NCBI GenBank assembly: GCA_020284085.1
Contig: JACEVL010000832.1
Coordinates: 62,001 to 126,000, forward strand
Reading direction: 5' to 3'
Origin: Aporrectodea caliginosa
Lineage: Eukaryota > Annelida > Clitellata > Crassiclitellata > Lumbricidae
DNA: 64,000 nucleotides
How positions within the stretch are numbered: the first letter of the stretch is position 1; every line of letters begins with the position of its first letter. Shown here piece by piece: positions 1 to 10,140 of this stretch. A program made the position numbers and the translations under genes. The notes under the pieces were generated by a model that saw nothing but the letters and a program-made list of their open reading frames with translations, ran no database searches and was not told where the DNA came from.

Positions 1-379
1 GTCTACTGTGTGGACAAAGTTAGTTGAAGAATGGAATCCTGAAAGCCTTTACGTTCTAAAATAATATACACTAGTCATGCATCAACAATCGATATCGATA
101 TGTGAACTATCTAAATCCGTAACTTGATTCGTGATTATATCTGCTGTATACAAAACTCATGCCATTCGTGACCATCGAATAGACATTGGCTCATCCTGTC
201 AATCCTGTCACGGTCCATGAATCAGATTAGAACACCGTTGATTATGTTACTTGAACGCAGATCGTTTGGTTTCCTTGTATGACATCAGAACATCACGATG
301 ATCGGTGTTTCATACGCAGCATACGTCCTTCCTCAATTGGTGCAGTCTGCTCAGTAGTTACGATGCCCCACTGTGGCCT

Positions 380-660
380 CGTATACATACATACATACAA
401 TGTACATGTACATAGAAAGCGTACAATGTATATACATACTCGTGAATAAGTATACATACATATACTCAACATGAATTCATGCATACAAATTTACATACAT
501 CCATACAAACATGTATAGGCCATCATACATACGAACGTACATACATAGAAAGTGTACTCATATACATGCATTATACTCAACATGCATTCATGCATACAAA
601 TATACATATATACATACAAACATGAATAGATACATACGTACGTGCATATATAATGCACCG
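380..660. repeat. Degenerate (TACA/CATA)n microsatellite 3' of the gene, left copy
   Basis: A purine/pyrimidine-alternating tract rich in TACATACA words lies just beyond the stop codon of the Gln-rich gene. The same tract is at 7497-7777. Short frames on both strands through it are repeat by-products. No AATAAA is obvious between it and the stop codon. Confidence 0.8.
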
Positions 661-709
661 AATAGGTCCACACATGCTCACTTACCAAGATGCAATATGG
701 GCTGGGAAC

Positions 710-2484
710 TTAGCACCCGAGGGCCCTTCCCCTTCCGAACCACCCTGCTATGAACCCAGCGCCAAGGCAGAAAAGGCTCGTAACGATCGCCGTTATCAGA
801 ACGGCAATGCACATCTTATTTGACTGGCTTCTTCCCTGCGCCGGTCGCCTCTGCTTTGAGGCACCTGCGGGGCTTTTCCCAGCCCCGTCAAGGGTTGTGT
901 TTGCCCCAACAGACCACGGCCGTTCGTCGCTCATCCCTTGCAAGGAACCAGACGGTGTATAGGGCCTGTCCTGAAAATTGTAGTCGGGGTTGTCGAAGGT
1001 AGACACGGGTGTCTTCGTTTTCGTGCGGTCGCTGTTGTCTCTCGGTTTCGAATGGTTAGTGCTGTGGTAGTCGCACGATTCTGTATTCGTAACGCCAAAG
1101 ATGGAGAGCTTGCGGGAGTCTTGAGCGGCTGCAGGCGCCGCCTGCTGTGGCGGTGGGTCGAAGAGCTCCTGCAGCTTAAGGCGCTTGACGGGTTGTTCCT
1201 TCGGTGCAGTCTCCTTCGTCTGCGGCTTTTCGGGACCTACAAGGATGAAGTTCTCGAAAATAGTCTGGTTTTCTATTGAGCTGACAGCAGGAGAGTCTCT
1301 CGGTCGACTTCCCAATTCGGACGTGGGGTATTGATACTTCGCGCCCACCCCGTTACGCGATTCCACGTCGCCGTAGGCCACGCCTCCAGACAATCCGAGC
1401 GGCTGGGTATAAGAAAATGGGACATCGTTCGGCGGGGCGTACTGAGACGAAACCTTCCTCCCATCCTGGCCATCTGACCCTCGATTACGATTCGGTTGAC
1501 CGTACAGGTTGTTAGCGTTCCCGAAGTCAGGGTCTCTGACTGGCTCCGTCTTTTCTTGGATACGTTCAAGCGTAAGGGGGTTTGTCTGACTGTAGAGAGC
1601 TCCTCCCTTAGTGGCTCCGTGAAACCCTCCTTCCTCCTTCGACGACTCCCAGTTATTCTCGGGCATGCGCGGATCCTTCGTGTGCTTCGGCGCTACATCT
1701 GGCGGTCGTTTCACCCGAGTTTCGATGTAGGCAACTTCCGGTTTTTGCTGTTGTTGTTGCTGCCTCAATGTAACTTCCTGTTGTGTAGTTGTTGTTGTTG
1801 CCTCAATGTAGCTTCCTGTTGTTGTTGTTGTTGCCTCAATGCAACTTCCTGTTGTTGTTGCTGTTGTTGCCTCAATGCAACTTCCTGTTGTTGTTGTTGC
1901 CTCAGTGTAGCTTCCTGTTGTTGTTGTTGTTGTTGCCTCAATGCAACTTCCTGTTGTTGTTGCCTCAATGCAACTTCCTGTTGTTGTTGCCTCGATGCAG
2001 CTTCCTGTTGTTGTTGCCTCAATGCAACTTCCTGTTGTTGTTGTTGTTGCCTCAATGTAGCTTCCTGTTGTTGTTGTTGCCTCAATGCAACTTCCTGTTG
2101 TTGTTGTTGCCTCAATGTAGCTTCCTGTTGTTGCCTCAATGCAACTTCCTGTTGTTGCCTCAATGCAACTTCCTGTTGTTGTTGTTGTTGTTGCCTCAAT
2201 GCAACTTCCGCTTGTTGTTGCTGTTGTTGATGTTGCCTCAAGTCGTAACTAGTTTCCGTTTGAGCTCGACCGAGATTGACCTGTGGTCGTTGGTAATCCC
2301 CTTGGAAAGGGAGTGTCGCTATCGAATGGCTGAGCTGGCCTACATCCTCCAGCGTATTGGGGTCTCCAGATCGAAAGCCGCCAGTAGAGACTTCTGTTTC
2401 GACAGGGTCATCCTGTCTCTGAAATGCAGGTTTGGAAGGAGGGGGCTGCACAGTCAGGTATGAAAACGGTTGAACCGCCGTCAT
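710..2484 (-). pseudogene. Gln-rich repeat, C-terminally anchored membrane protein; frameshifted copy
   Basis: This is the left copy of the gene intact at 7827-9602. It starts with the same ATG (rc of 2482-2484) and reads through the Gln/E-V-A-L-R repeat. Around 1783-1788 it lacks one base relative to the other copy (a CTACAC context instead of CTACTAC), so the upstream frame ends after about 239 residues in a short unrelated tail. The downstream part, about 350 residues including the C-terminal hydrophobic anchor, remains open in the original frame. Apart from the single-base loss the two proteins differ by a few substitutions and Gln-number changes. The lesion may be a true inactivating mutation, a polymorphism or a sequencing error in a repeat; the sequence cannot distinguish these. 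No known family was recognised. Confidence 0.75.
1753..2240 (-). repeat. Coding minisatellite: Gln runs alternating with E-x-x-x-R, left copy
   Basis: On the minus strand this is an imperfect array of CAA-rich runs (3-7 Gln) separated by a pentapeptide of the type EVALR, EATLR or EAASR. The long Cys-rich and Leu-rich readings on the plus strand are antisense by-products of the same array. The one-base deletion lies at its 3' (gene-sense) end. Confidence 0.9.
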
Positions 2485-2527
2485 TTTCCTCTCGTCAGCA
2501 AACGCTGAATAGTTGACCCAGTCTGTA

Positions 2528-2540
2528 GTTGCCTAGCAAC
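2528..2540. promoter_or_regulatory. X-box-like (RFX-type) near-palindrome upstream of the gene, left copy
   Basis: GTTGCCTAGCAAC consists of two inverted half sites (GTTGC / GCAAC) and lies about 45 bp upstream of the start codon of the minus-strand gene. RFX-family factors bind GTTGCC-type inverted half sites and are best known for ciliary genes. That this site is used is an inference. Confidence 0.45.
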
Positions 2541-2866
2541 CAAATTATGGGAAGCTACTTGTATTCGGTTTGATTCTCGTCGGCATGTTAACGTGTCTCT
2601 GTTTGGAACTGCGTCGTATTAACCTGAAGCAAGTAAATAAGACAACTTAGACAAATTAAAATGTACAAACATTTTCCATCAACAAGTCGTAATCTGCGTT
2701 AGATTTTCTAGTTCTTTATGCGATCAATCCAGAGGATAATAACCAAGTCCCAACCCTGATAAAAACAATTGACTGGGGTGAGGGCCGCATTAAGGCCAGT
2801 GCGGGCCCAGGTGCTGTGATTACCTTCAAAATTCCCCCTGTGACAACCACCGGCCCACCATGCACA

Positions 2867-3023
2867 CATAGGCGTAGCTACATTGAGTCACGAGTAGGCA
2901 GTTGCCTCCTCTTGCTTTTTAAAATACTGGAACTTCCATTGACTAATGACCCCAATTACCAGGATTTTGCCAGTGGTCTGTGAAGTTGCCTCCTCTTGAA
3001 TTTTAAGTCTCGCTACGTGCCTG
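2867..3023. mobile_element. 157-bp hAT-type MITE with 8-bp target duplication, left copy
   Basis: The element begins CATAGGCGTAGC and ends GCTACGTGCCTG, which form short imperfect terminal inverted repeats. It is flanked on both sides by the identical 8 bp CATGCACA (2859-2866 and 3024-3031). An 8-bp duplication and a CA-initial TIR fit the hAT superfamily. A related copy is at 23063-23180. It sits inside an older repeat (about 2780-3110) whose two ends both contain GGGCC-GGTGCTG-like words. Confidence 0.8.
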
Positions 3024-3339
3024 CATGCACATATTTATAAAATGCGGGCTCCTCCAAACTGAGGGCCTGGGTGCTGCAGTACCCTCAGCACCCCCTTAGT
3101 GCCTGACTGAGGTTTTGCTTAAACTGGATATTCACTTATTGTGACTTGGTTTTGGAGCGCCGTCGATTGATGGCTTCCTCGATTTTAGTAGTAGTTTCGA
3201 CACTGTGATATCAAAGATCATTAGCGTCGCCCTCCTCCTTTCTCCAGGCTTGGGACTAGCACTGACAGAGTACGATCAGTGGCGGAGTTTTCCTCGATTT
3301 TAGGATAAGCGCTTAGACTAGACCTACTGATGATGACGA

Positions 3340-3528
3340 GCATTGGCTTTAATGCCACTCGGGGATGAGATAAGTGAGGTGGTTTCCCGTTGCCTTCCTC
3401 ACAGACAATTGTGGGTGAGCAACTTGTCCAGGGTCGCTACGCAGTGACTTGAGGTAGCTTCGAGCCTGCAACCCTCCGGTTACAAGGCACAAAACATATA
3501 TACCGCTACATCACTCCGTCCCACAAGA
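3340..3528 (-). mobile_element. Old tRNA-derived SINE, left copy
   Basis: Read on the minus strand it starts near 3528 with a GGGACGGAGTGATGTAG head, has a B-box-like GGCTCGAAGC and then the GGACAAGTTGCTCACC core. It is a diverged relative of the better preserved SINEs at 48952-49168 and 33510-33720, which have GGGCAAGTCCTTCAC in the same place. Their LINE-like GGCGCTATA tail is not recognisable here. Confidence 0.6.
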
Positions 3529-3837
3529 CTACTAGACATTTTTTAAACATGAATTTTATTACAAATATGATTAAATATCGCGTGCAATACACGTCTTATC
3601 TCTTAATTAAAGTCATGTGGCAACTGTAGACGCATACCAATATTTAATAAATGTAGGCCAATACAATATTATTCTCTAATGCTACATGTAGGGCCTACCC
3701 ATAAGGATGACAAGAATTTCATTCCTAGAGTCTTGTATAATCGTCTAAATTAGTAATCCCTAATATCTCCCCGTCCTTCTACAACAGCAGCTGTATTAAC
3801 ACTATTTTTCATTATTAAATTATTCATTACCCATCTT

Positions 3838-4702
3838 ATGTACCAGGTTACGGTGTATTCTGGTATTCCTACCCTTTTCCCAAATCATTCGGCTATCGGC
3901 CATCTGTTGGCTGATGATGTCCAAGCATATGTCCATGGGCCCCCTTCTGCTCAACTTCTTCTTGCTAGTCACATTGACGCTCTTTCCCAGGATCTCCATC
4001 TGTGGATGTCCTCTAATCGCCTTTCTTTAAATTCCTCCAAAACCCAACTTATTTGGTTTGATATACCACAGCAACTCCTGAAACTCGATTATAACTTGCT
4101 CTCTGAAAAGTTTCCGCATGTCACATTCTCATCTAGTGTCCGTGACTTGGGTGTCACTCTAGATAGCTCTCTTACCGTCACTGAACACATATCCAAGCTT
4201 ACCCGCTCTTCTTACTTCCAACTTAGGCGTCTTAGAGCTATTCGCAGATCTGTTTCATCATCGACCTTCACCTCAATTGTCTATGCTTTTGTCTGTTCTC
4301 GAATTGACTATTGCAATTCTCTCCTTGTTGGTTTTACCCAAGGTTCGTCTATCTCCTCTTCAGTCTGTACTGAATGCTGCTGCCAGACTTATATAGCTCG
4401 CCTCCCTCAAATCTCTCACATCTCTACATTTGTGGCAGAACAACTTCATTGGCTACCTCTCTCTGTGCGCATCCGATGTAAAGTTCTCATTCTCATACTC
4501 AAATCTCAACTGGGTCTCGTTCCAAAATATCTTTGTCACCAAATTCTCCGCCCCCTTTCTGCCACGTCAAAGCGTCCTCTCAGATCCTCTGACCGGCTTG
4601 ACCTTTTTGTTCCCCGTGTTAGGACCACAATGGCTCAATCCAGGTCCTTTGTGTGCATAGGTCCCTCTCTATGGAATCGACTTCCTCCTTCTCTACGCTC
4701 TA
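3838..4702 (+). pseudogene. CR1/L2-like LINE reverse transcriptase, C-terminal half
   Basis: The frame encodes the second half of a CR1/L2-type reverse transcriptase. It shows a motif-C variant LADD (usual YADD), then WMSSNRLSLNSSKTQ, DLGVTLDSSLTVTEHI, SRIDYCNSLL, LHWLPLSVRIRCKV and GPSLWNRLPPSLRS, in the normal order. The N-terminal endonuclease and first RT motifs are absent, as in typical 5'-truncated LINE copies. Indels between the SRIDYC and HWLPL blocks replace the normal residues but leave the frame open. At 4702 the LINE ends abruptly and non-LINE DNA with a MITE follows. It is not expected to be functional. Confidence 0.85.
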
Positions 4703-4722
4703 AGTGTCGTCAACAGTCTACT

Positions 4723-4911
4723 CAGTGGCGTAACGAAGGGGGGCAGAGGGAGTAACCGCCCCCGGGCGCAGCACAAGGGGCGCAAAAATAGCCTTAAGTG
4801 GTACACAGTACTATTACAAGAAAGATTAAAAGTCAACAAGAAAATTAAAAAGGGCGCAGTCATCAACTCTTGCCCCCGGGCGCTGAAGCCCTTCGAATCG
4901 TTGCGCCACTG
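4723..4911. mobile_element. hAT-like MITE (TIR CAGTGGCG-AACGA)
   Basis: The left end CAGTGGCGTAACGA and the reverse complement of the right end, CAGTGGCGCAACGA, match at 13 of 14 positions. GC-rich blocks (CCCCCGGGCGC) are also mirrored inside. The flanking octamers AGTCTACT and CGACCTGA are not a target duplication, so one flank was probably rearranged; the left copy of the duplication breaks 20 bp to the left. Confidence 0.65.
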
Positions 4912-4987
4912 CGACCTGAAATGGAAGAACAAACCCTCACTCTCGACCGACTAATAGGCCTATATAAGAGACACAGGTGTCACTCAG

Positions 4988-5200
4988 AGATCCTGAGTGG
5001 CCGAGTGGGTTGGTGCCCGCTCGTCACCCCGGCGGCCCGGGTTCGAATCCGGGTCGGTCGGTTTATCGGAGATTAATTTCTCGGATCTTTACTGCGGGTG
5101 GCTCGGTCGCAATTTAAACGTGGAGTACGAGGTTGCTTTCTGCCTCCGACACTAATCATCTTCGATATGAAAGTGTCGTTAAGCCGAAACAATTTTTTTT
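4988..5200 (+). mobile_element. tRNA-derived SINE with T-rich end
   Basis: The head has a strong A box (GTGGCCGAGTGGGTTGG, tRNA-Leu/Ser-like) and B box (GGGTTCGAATCC), 5000-5055. A unique body follows, and the 3' end GTGTCGTTAAGCCGAAAC runs into a T/A-rich tract. The same 3' end occurs at about 24070. The tRNA fold is imperfect (a mismatch in the T stem) and downstream SINE sequence is attached, so this is read as a SINE and not a tRNA gene. Confidence 0.65.
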
Positions 5201-5209
5201 TTAAAAACT

Positions 5210-5925
5210 CAGAACTGTGAATTAATATACAGAAATCAACAACAATTGTTTATGTCCAAAACGATAATCCCCACCACGTAATTCTGGCAACCGTACGATT
5301 AATTGTTCTCCCAACCCCCCAACCCCCAACGCCACTTATCTCGAGGTTACGATTGTGCTCACCCGTTAGATAGGCCTACTGTACTCGACTTTTGACTGTT
5401 TACCTGACTTTTGATGTTCCCGTACGCGAACAGTGTTGGGCTCTCCAGCTTTCTCAGTGGCTGGTCCGATCGAGGCTTTGTAATTTACTGTCCAATAAGT
5501 TCGTTCTGTAAATTCTTTTGTCCTTCAAGTCTAAACTTAAAACTCATCCTTTTGAACTTGAATTCCTACCGTGGCCTAACTTCTGGTTTGTCCGTTCTAT
5601 CGGATTTGAAGCTGGCCTCTCCAAAGAATTACAATTTCCTAATGCGATTGCAAAGGCGCTATAGAAGTCATTTAGATAAAATTAGTTTCGACCGCTTTTC
5701 TTCTAAGCTGGTCCAGCTACGTGGCTATGTATTTTGTCGGCAATGTGTCCTCTTAATTCCTGCAGATGGCTTTTGTGTATCGCAGGCTACATGTGTAGGC
5801 CTATATGGGTCTTTCTTGGATTTCGATATCCTTGACTCAATGCAGCGCTCGTGATTAAGCTGATTGCGTTTACGTTTCAAAGTGACGCTTTTAAAATTTT
5901 GAGTTTACGATTACGATTTCGATTA
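5210..5925. other. No recognisable gene
   Basis: The stretch contains an unassigned 147-codon plus-strand frame (5411-5854) without recognisable domains, and a short TTACGATTACGA tract near 5905, which matches the tails of one LINE family in this window. Nothing else is evident. Confidence 0.4.
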
Positions 5926-6110
5926 CGATTGTATTGTAGGCCTATTGTATTTAAGCATTTATAGAACGCCTCTACTAGGATGAACCGTTCAGAAGCACTC
6001 CCAGTGCGCAAGGCCCCTGCGAGAAGAAGCAGCTTTTGAGAAAAGCGAAGGAACTTAAGGAAGGAATTCTTATGGTCCTTCTCTGGTGCAGTGAACTGTA
6101 ATTGGTGAAA
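5925..6110 (-). mobile_element. LINE/SINE 3' end (GCGC-hairpin tail)
   Basis: Starting with a (TGTAT)-rich tail, the segment reads on the minus strand into the conserved paired arms GAAGCGCC...GGCGCTTTATAAA seen at the 3' ends of CR1/L2-like elements here (compare 34105-34310 and 11873-11955). It retains the GTGCGCAAGGCCCC block shared with 34180. Confidence 0.65.
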
Positions 6111-6189
6111 TTTTTATATTATCTACCTTTATTGATCCGACGTAGAATGGGCCATATATATAAAGTCCCGCTTGATTATAGGGCCATCA

Positions 6190-6335
6190 GCTACTCTGAC
6201 CCTCTGGAAACCGGACTCGGTTACCCTTTGAACAATCCCTCTGACTCGAAATAGAGCTCGTGAATAAGCTGGTGCCCTGCGCTTGGCTTGCGAATGGCGC
6301 TTTAGAAGCTTGGAAATTACGATTACGATAACGCA
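6190..6335 (+). mobile_element. LINE 3' end, second family (tail TTACGATTACGA)
   Basis: It contains CTCTGGAAACCGGACTCGG, GTGAATAAGCTGGTGCCCTG and ends TGGCGCTTTAGAAGCTTGG plus ATTACGATTACG. The same blocks in the same order occur at 55210-55516 (plus) and 53195-53625 (minus). In the minus copy they follow a LINE C-terminal coding segment. Confidence 0.6.
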
Positions 6336-6850
6336 CCAATTTCACAAGAAATTTTTGTGTCTTCCTTTCGTATAGTGTCAGTGTATAAAAGGGCTTAGTG
6401 AGCGTAGGAAACAATGGATGCCAGTTTATGCCTTCCAATTCCATGCATGCATGTTATAAATCTCCCTTCGGAGTACCACGAAGAATGATTGGCGTCTTTC
6501 TCAGTTTTATAACTTTAACGATATGTTAACAGCTTATTGTGAGTCTGGAGCGTTCACCGAGAAATTAAGACAATAATTGTGAACTCGACAGAATTTGTCG
6601 CTGCCTTTCATATTATGGTTAAAATATCGTTTGTGCATTCTAAAAGATCTGCTGCAATATTGTCGTATATAATACAAAGCAGACAACAGGCGCCTGAATT
6701 AGACTTCTCCATGACTATAGGGCCCATACAATATCAATAAATGAAAGTCCTGTGATTTCAAGATATCTCTAATGCAGGATTTCAATCAGTTCAAAGAATA
6801 TACACGACAACATGTTAGACTGATAAATTCTAAGACACGAAGAACGTCAA

Positions 6851-7009
6851 CAGGGTCGCAACTAGCACTGGGCATTTTGGGGGAGCTTAAGCCCCAACGA
6901 AGGTGCAGCCCCCAAAATAAATCCAGCCCACCGGCCCCACTATAACTATAGGCTCGTGCTACCGCTCCAGGCTTAAGACCCCAAACGAAAAGTCTTAGTT
7001 ACGTTACTG
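6851..7009. mobile_element. 159-bp hAT-like MITE with near-perfect 8-bp TSD
   Basis: The left end CAGGGTCGCAACTAG and the reverse complement of the right end, CAGTAACGTAACTAAG, are imperfect inverted repeats. Flanks are AACGTCAA (6843-6850) and AACGTCCA (7010-7017), 7 of 8 identical. The ends resemble those of 4723-4911. Confidence 0.65.
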
Positions 7010-7826
7010 AACGTCCAAACAAACGAGGAATTCTGTTCTATAGCTGGCTGAATTATCAGACAAAGGCAGACACTCTGTTTACAGTGTTATAGCCTGAGTA
7101 GGTTCCTTCCGCAGACTGTCTACTGTGTGGACAAAGTTAGTTGAAGAATGGAATCCTGAAAGCCTTTACGTTCTAAAATAATATACACTAGTCATGCATC
7201 AACAATCGATATCGATATGTGAACTATCTAAATCCGTAACTTGATTCGTGATTATATCTGCTGTATACAAAACTCATGCCATTCGTGACCATCGAATAGA
7301 CATTGGCTCATCCTGTCAATCCTGTCACGGTCCATGAATCAGATTAGAACACCGTTGATTATGTTACTTGAACGCAGATCGTTTGGTTTCCTTGTATGAC
7401 ATCAGAACATCACGATGATCGGTGTTTCATACGCAGCATACGTCCTTCCTCAATTGGTGCAGTCTGCTCAGTAGTTACGATGCCCCACTGTGGCCTCGTA
7501 TACATACATACATACAATGTACATGTACATAGAAAGCGTACAATGTATATACATACTCGTGAATAAGTATACATACATATACTCAACATGAATTCATGCA
7601 TACAAATTTACATACATCCATACAAACATGTATAGGCCATCATACATACGAACGTACATACATAGAAAGTGTACTCATATACATGCATTATACTCAACAT
7701 GCATTCATGCATACAAATATACATATATACATACAAACATGAATAGATACATACGTACGTGCATATATAATGCACCGAATAGGTCCACACATGCTCACTT
7801 ACCAAGATGCAATATGGGCTGGGAAC

Positions 7827-9602
7827 TTAGCACCCGAGGGCCCTTCCCCTTCCGAACCACCCTGCTATGAACCCAGCGCCAAGGCAGAAAAGGCTCGTAA
7901 CGAGCGCCGTTATCAGAACGGCAATGCACATCTTATTTGACTGGCTTCTTCCCTGCGCCGGTCGCCTCTGCTTTGAGGCACCTGCGGGGCTTTTCCCAGC
8001 CCCGTCAAGGGTTGTGTTTGCCCCAACAGACCACGGCCGTTCGTCGCTCATCCCTTGCAAGGAACCAGACGGTGTATAGGGCCTGTCCTGAAAATTGTAG
8101 TCGGGGTTGTCGAAGGTAGACACGGGTGTCTTCGTTTTCGTGCGGTCGCTGTTGTCTCTCGGTTTCGAATGGTTAGTGCTGTGGTAGTCGCACGATTCTG
8201 TATTCGTAACGCCAAAGATGGAGAGCTTGCGGGGATCTTTAGCGGCTGCAGGCGCCTGCTGTGGCGGTGGGTCGAAGAGCTCCTGCAGCTTAAGGCGCTT
8301 GACGGGTTGTTCCTTCGGTGCAGTCTCCTTCGTCTGCGGCTTTTCGGGACCTACGAGGATGAAGTTCTCGAAAATAGTCTGGTTTTCTATTGAGCTGACA
8401 GCAGGAGAGTCTCTCGGTCGGTTTCCCAATTCGGACGTGGGGTATTGATACTTCGCGCCCACCCCGTTACGCGATTCCACGTCGCCGTAGGCCACGCCTC
8501 CAGACAATCCGAGCGGCTGGGTATAAGAAAATGGGACATCGTTCGGCGGGGCGTACTGAGACGAAACCTTCCTCCCATCCTGGCCATCTGACCCTCGATT
8601 ACGATTCGGTTGACCGTACAGGTTGTTAGCGTTCCCGAAGTCAGGGTCTCTGACTGGCTCCGTCTTTTCTTGGATACGTTCAAGCGTAAGGGGGTTTGTC
8701 TGACTGTAGAGAGCTCCTCCCTTAGTGGCTCCGTGAAACCCTCCTTCCTCCTTCGACGACTCCCAGTTATTCTCGGGCATGCGCGGATCCTTCGTGTGCT
8801 TCGGCGCTACATCTGGCGGTCGTTTCACCCGAGTTTCGATGTAGGCAACTTCCGGTTTTTGCTGTTGTTGTTGCTGCCTCAATGTAACTTCCTGTTGTAG
8901 TAGTTGTTGTTGTTGCCTCAATGTAGCTTCCTGTTGTTGTTGTTGTTGTTGCCTCAATGCAACTTCCTGTTGTTGTTGCTGTTGTTGCCTCAATGCAACT
9001 TCCTCCTGTTGTTGTTGCCTCAGTGTAGCTTCCTGTTGTTGTTGTTGTTGTTGCCTCAATGCAACTTCCTGTTGTTGTTGCCTCAATGCAACTTCCTGTT
9101 GTTGTTGCCTCGATGCAGCTTCCTGTTGTTGTTGCCTCATTGCAACTTCCTGTTGTTGTTGTTGTTGCCTCAATGTAGCTTCCTGTTGTTGTTGTTGCCT
9201 CAATGCAACTTCCTGTTGTTGTTGTTGCCTCAATGTAGCTTCCTGTTGTTGCCTCAATGCAACTTCCTGTTGTTGCCTCAATGCAACTTCCTGTTGTTGT
9301 TGTTGTTGTTGCCTCAATGCAACTTCCGCTTGTTGTTGCTGTTGTTGATGTTGCCTCAAGTCGTAACTAGTTTCCGTTTGAGCTCGACCGAGATTGACCT
9401 GTGGTCGTTGGTAATCCCCTTGGAAAGGGAGTGTCGCTATCGAATGGCTGAGCTGGCCTACATCCTCCAGCGTATTGGGGTCTCCAGATCGAAAGCCGCC
9501 AGTAGAGACTTCTGTTTCGACAGGGTCATCCTGTCTCTGAAATGCAGGTTTGGAAGGAGGGGGCTGCACAGTCAGGTATGAAAACGGTTGAACCGCCGTC
9601 AT
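7827..9602 (-). CDS. Gln-rich repeat protein with C-terminal membrane anchor (uncharacterised, intact copy)
   Basis: A 591-codon frame with no introns evident. The start codon is ATG in an AAAATGA context. Residues 1-82 are polar and Pro/Gln-containing. Residues 83-248 are runs of 3-7 Gln alternating with about 15 copies of E-V/A-A/T-L-R. Residues 250-540 are low-complexity, rich in Pro, Ser, Asn, Asp and Arg, with many FDNPDYNF- and PYTPSG-like pieces, and probably disordered. Residues 558-583 form a hydrophobic segment with a small-xxx-small pattern (GAGFIAG) preceded by Arg/Lys, so the protein is probably tail-anchored with the bulk in the cytosol. Between the two gene copies the Gln repeat varies mostly in whole codons, as expected for a translated repeat. 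The family is unknown to me. An X-box-like site lies about 45 bp upstream. Expression is not shown by the sequence. Confidence 0.7.
   Translation of the reverse strand: MTAVQPFSYLTVQPPPSKPAFQRQDDPVETEVSTGGFRSGDPNTLEDVGQLSHSIATLPFQGDYQRPQVNLGRAQTETSYDLRQHQQQQQQAEVALRQQQQQQQEVALRQQQEVALRQQQEATLRQQQQQEVALRQQQQQEATLRQQQQQQEVAMRQQQQEAASRQQQQEVALRQQQQEVALRQQQQQQQEATLRQQQQEEVALRQQQQQQQEVALRQQQQQQQEATLRQQQQLLQQEVTLRQQQQQQKPEVAYIETRVKRPPDVAPKHTKDPRMPENNWESSKEEGGFHGATKGGALYSQTNPLTLERIQEKTEPVRDPDFGNANNLYGQPNRNRGSDGQDGRKVSSQYAPPNDVPFSYTQPLGLSGGVAYGDVESRNGVGAKYQYPTSELGNRPRDSPAVSSIENQTIFENFILVGPEKPQTKETAPKEQPVKRLKLQELFDPPPQQAPAAAKDPRKLSIFGVTNTESCDYHSTNHSKPRDNSDRTKTKTPVSTFDNPDYNFQDRPYTPSGSLQGMSDERPWSVGANTTLDGAGKSPAGASKQRRPAQGRSQSNKMCIAVLITALVTSLFCLGAGFIAGWFGRGRALGC
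8866..9358 (-). repeat. Coding minisatellite of the Gln-rich gene, right copy
   Basis: Same structure as 1753-2240. Compared with the left copy, several Gln runs differ by one or two codons, and there are replacements such as EVAMR for EVALR and an extra Glu. The plus-strand Leu/Cys-rich readings are antisense artefacts. Confidence 0.9.
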
Positions 9603-9645
9603 TTTCCTCTCGTCAGCAAACGCTGAATAGTTGACCCAGTCTGTA

Positions 9646-9658
9646 GTTGCCTAGCAAC
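9646..9658. promoter_or_regulatory. X-box-like near-palindrome upstream of the intact gene
   Basis: Identical to 2528-2540: GTTGCCTAGCAAC, about 45 bp upstream of the ATG at 9600-9602. It matches the X-box-like word in the 5' region of the retrotransposon at 59596-59608 at 12 of 13 positions when reverse-complemented. Confidence 0.45.
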
Positions 9659-9984
9659 CAAATTATGGGAAGCTACTTGTATTCGGTTTGATTCTCGTCG
9701 GCATGTTAACGTGTCTCTGTTTGGAACTGCGTCGTATTAACCTGAAGCAAGTAAATAAGACAACTTAGACAAATTAAAATGTACAAACATTTTCCATCAA
9801 CAAGTCGTAATCTGCGTTAGATTTTCTAGTTCTTTATGCGATCAATCCAGAGGATAATAACCAAGTCCCAACCCTGATAAAAACAATTGACTGGGGTGAG
9901 GGCCGCATTAAGGCCAGTGCGGGCCCAGGTGCTGTGATTACCTTCAAAATTCCCCCTGTGACAACCACCGGCCCACCATGCACA

Positions 9985-10140
9985 CATAGGCGTAGCTACA
10001 TTGAGTCACGAGTAGGCAGTTGCCTCCTCTTTCTTTTTAAAATACTGGAACTTCCATTGACTAATGACCCCAATTACCAGGATTTTGCCAGTGGTCTGTG
10101 AAGTTGCCTCCTCTTGAATTTAAGTCTCGCTACGTGCCTG
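9985..10140. mobile_element. hAT-type MITE, right copy
   Basis: This is the duplicate of 2867-3023, with the same octamer CATGCACA on both sides (9977-9984, 10141-10148). It was therefore inserted before the segment was duplicated. Confidence 0.8.

Larger units (their letters stand above)
1..4702. repeat. Left copy of a ~4.7-kb direct duplication
   Basis: The first base of the window corresponds to base 7118, and the two sequences then run in parallel with few substitutions and small indels until bases 4702 and 11808, where they diverge abruptly. Because the match begins at base 1, the true left boundary probably lies outside the window. Both copies carry the same gene, X-box-like site, MITE, SINE and LINE fragment. 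Spacing is 7117 bp at the left end and 7106 bp at the right end. Shared old insertions show that they predate the duplication. A real recent tandem duplication and an assembly duplication of two haplotypes both remain possible. Confidence 0.95.

Noticed and set aside
1496..2463. Long plus-strand Cys-rich and Leu-rich frames through the Gln repeat
   Set aside because: They are the antisense of the CAA-rich coding repeat; composition follows from TTG triplets read in other frames.
4988..5063. Functional tRNA gene
   Set aside because: A and B boxes are good, but the cloverleaf has mismatches and a SINE body with a family-typical 3' end follows.
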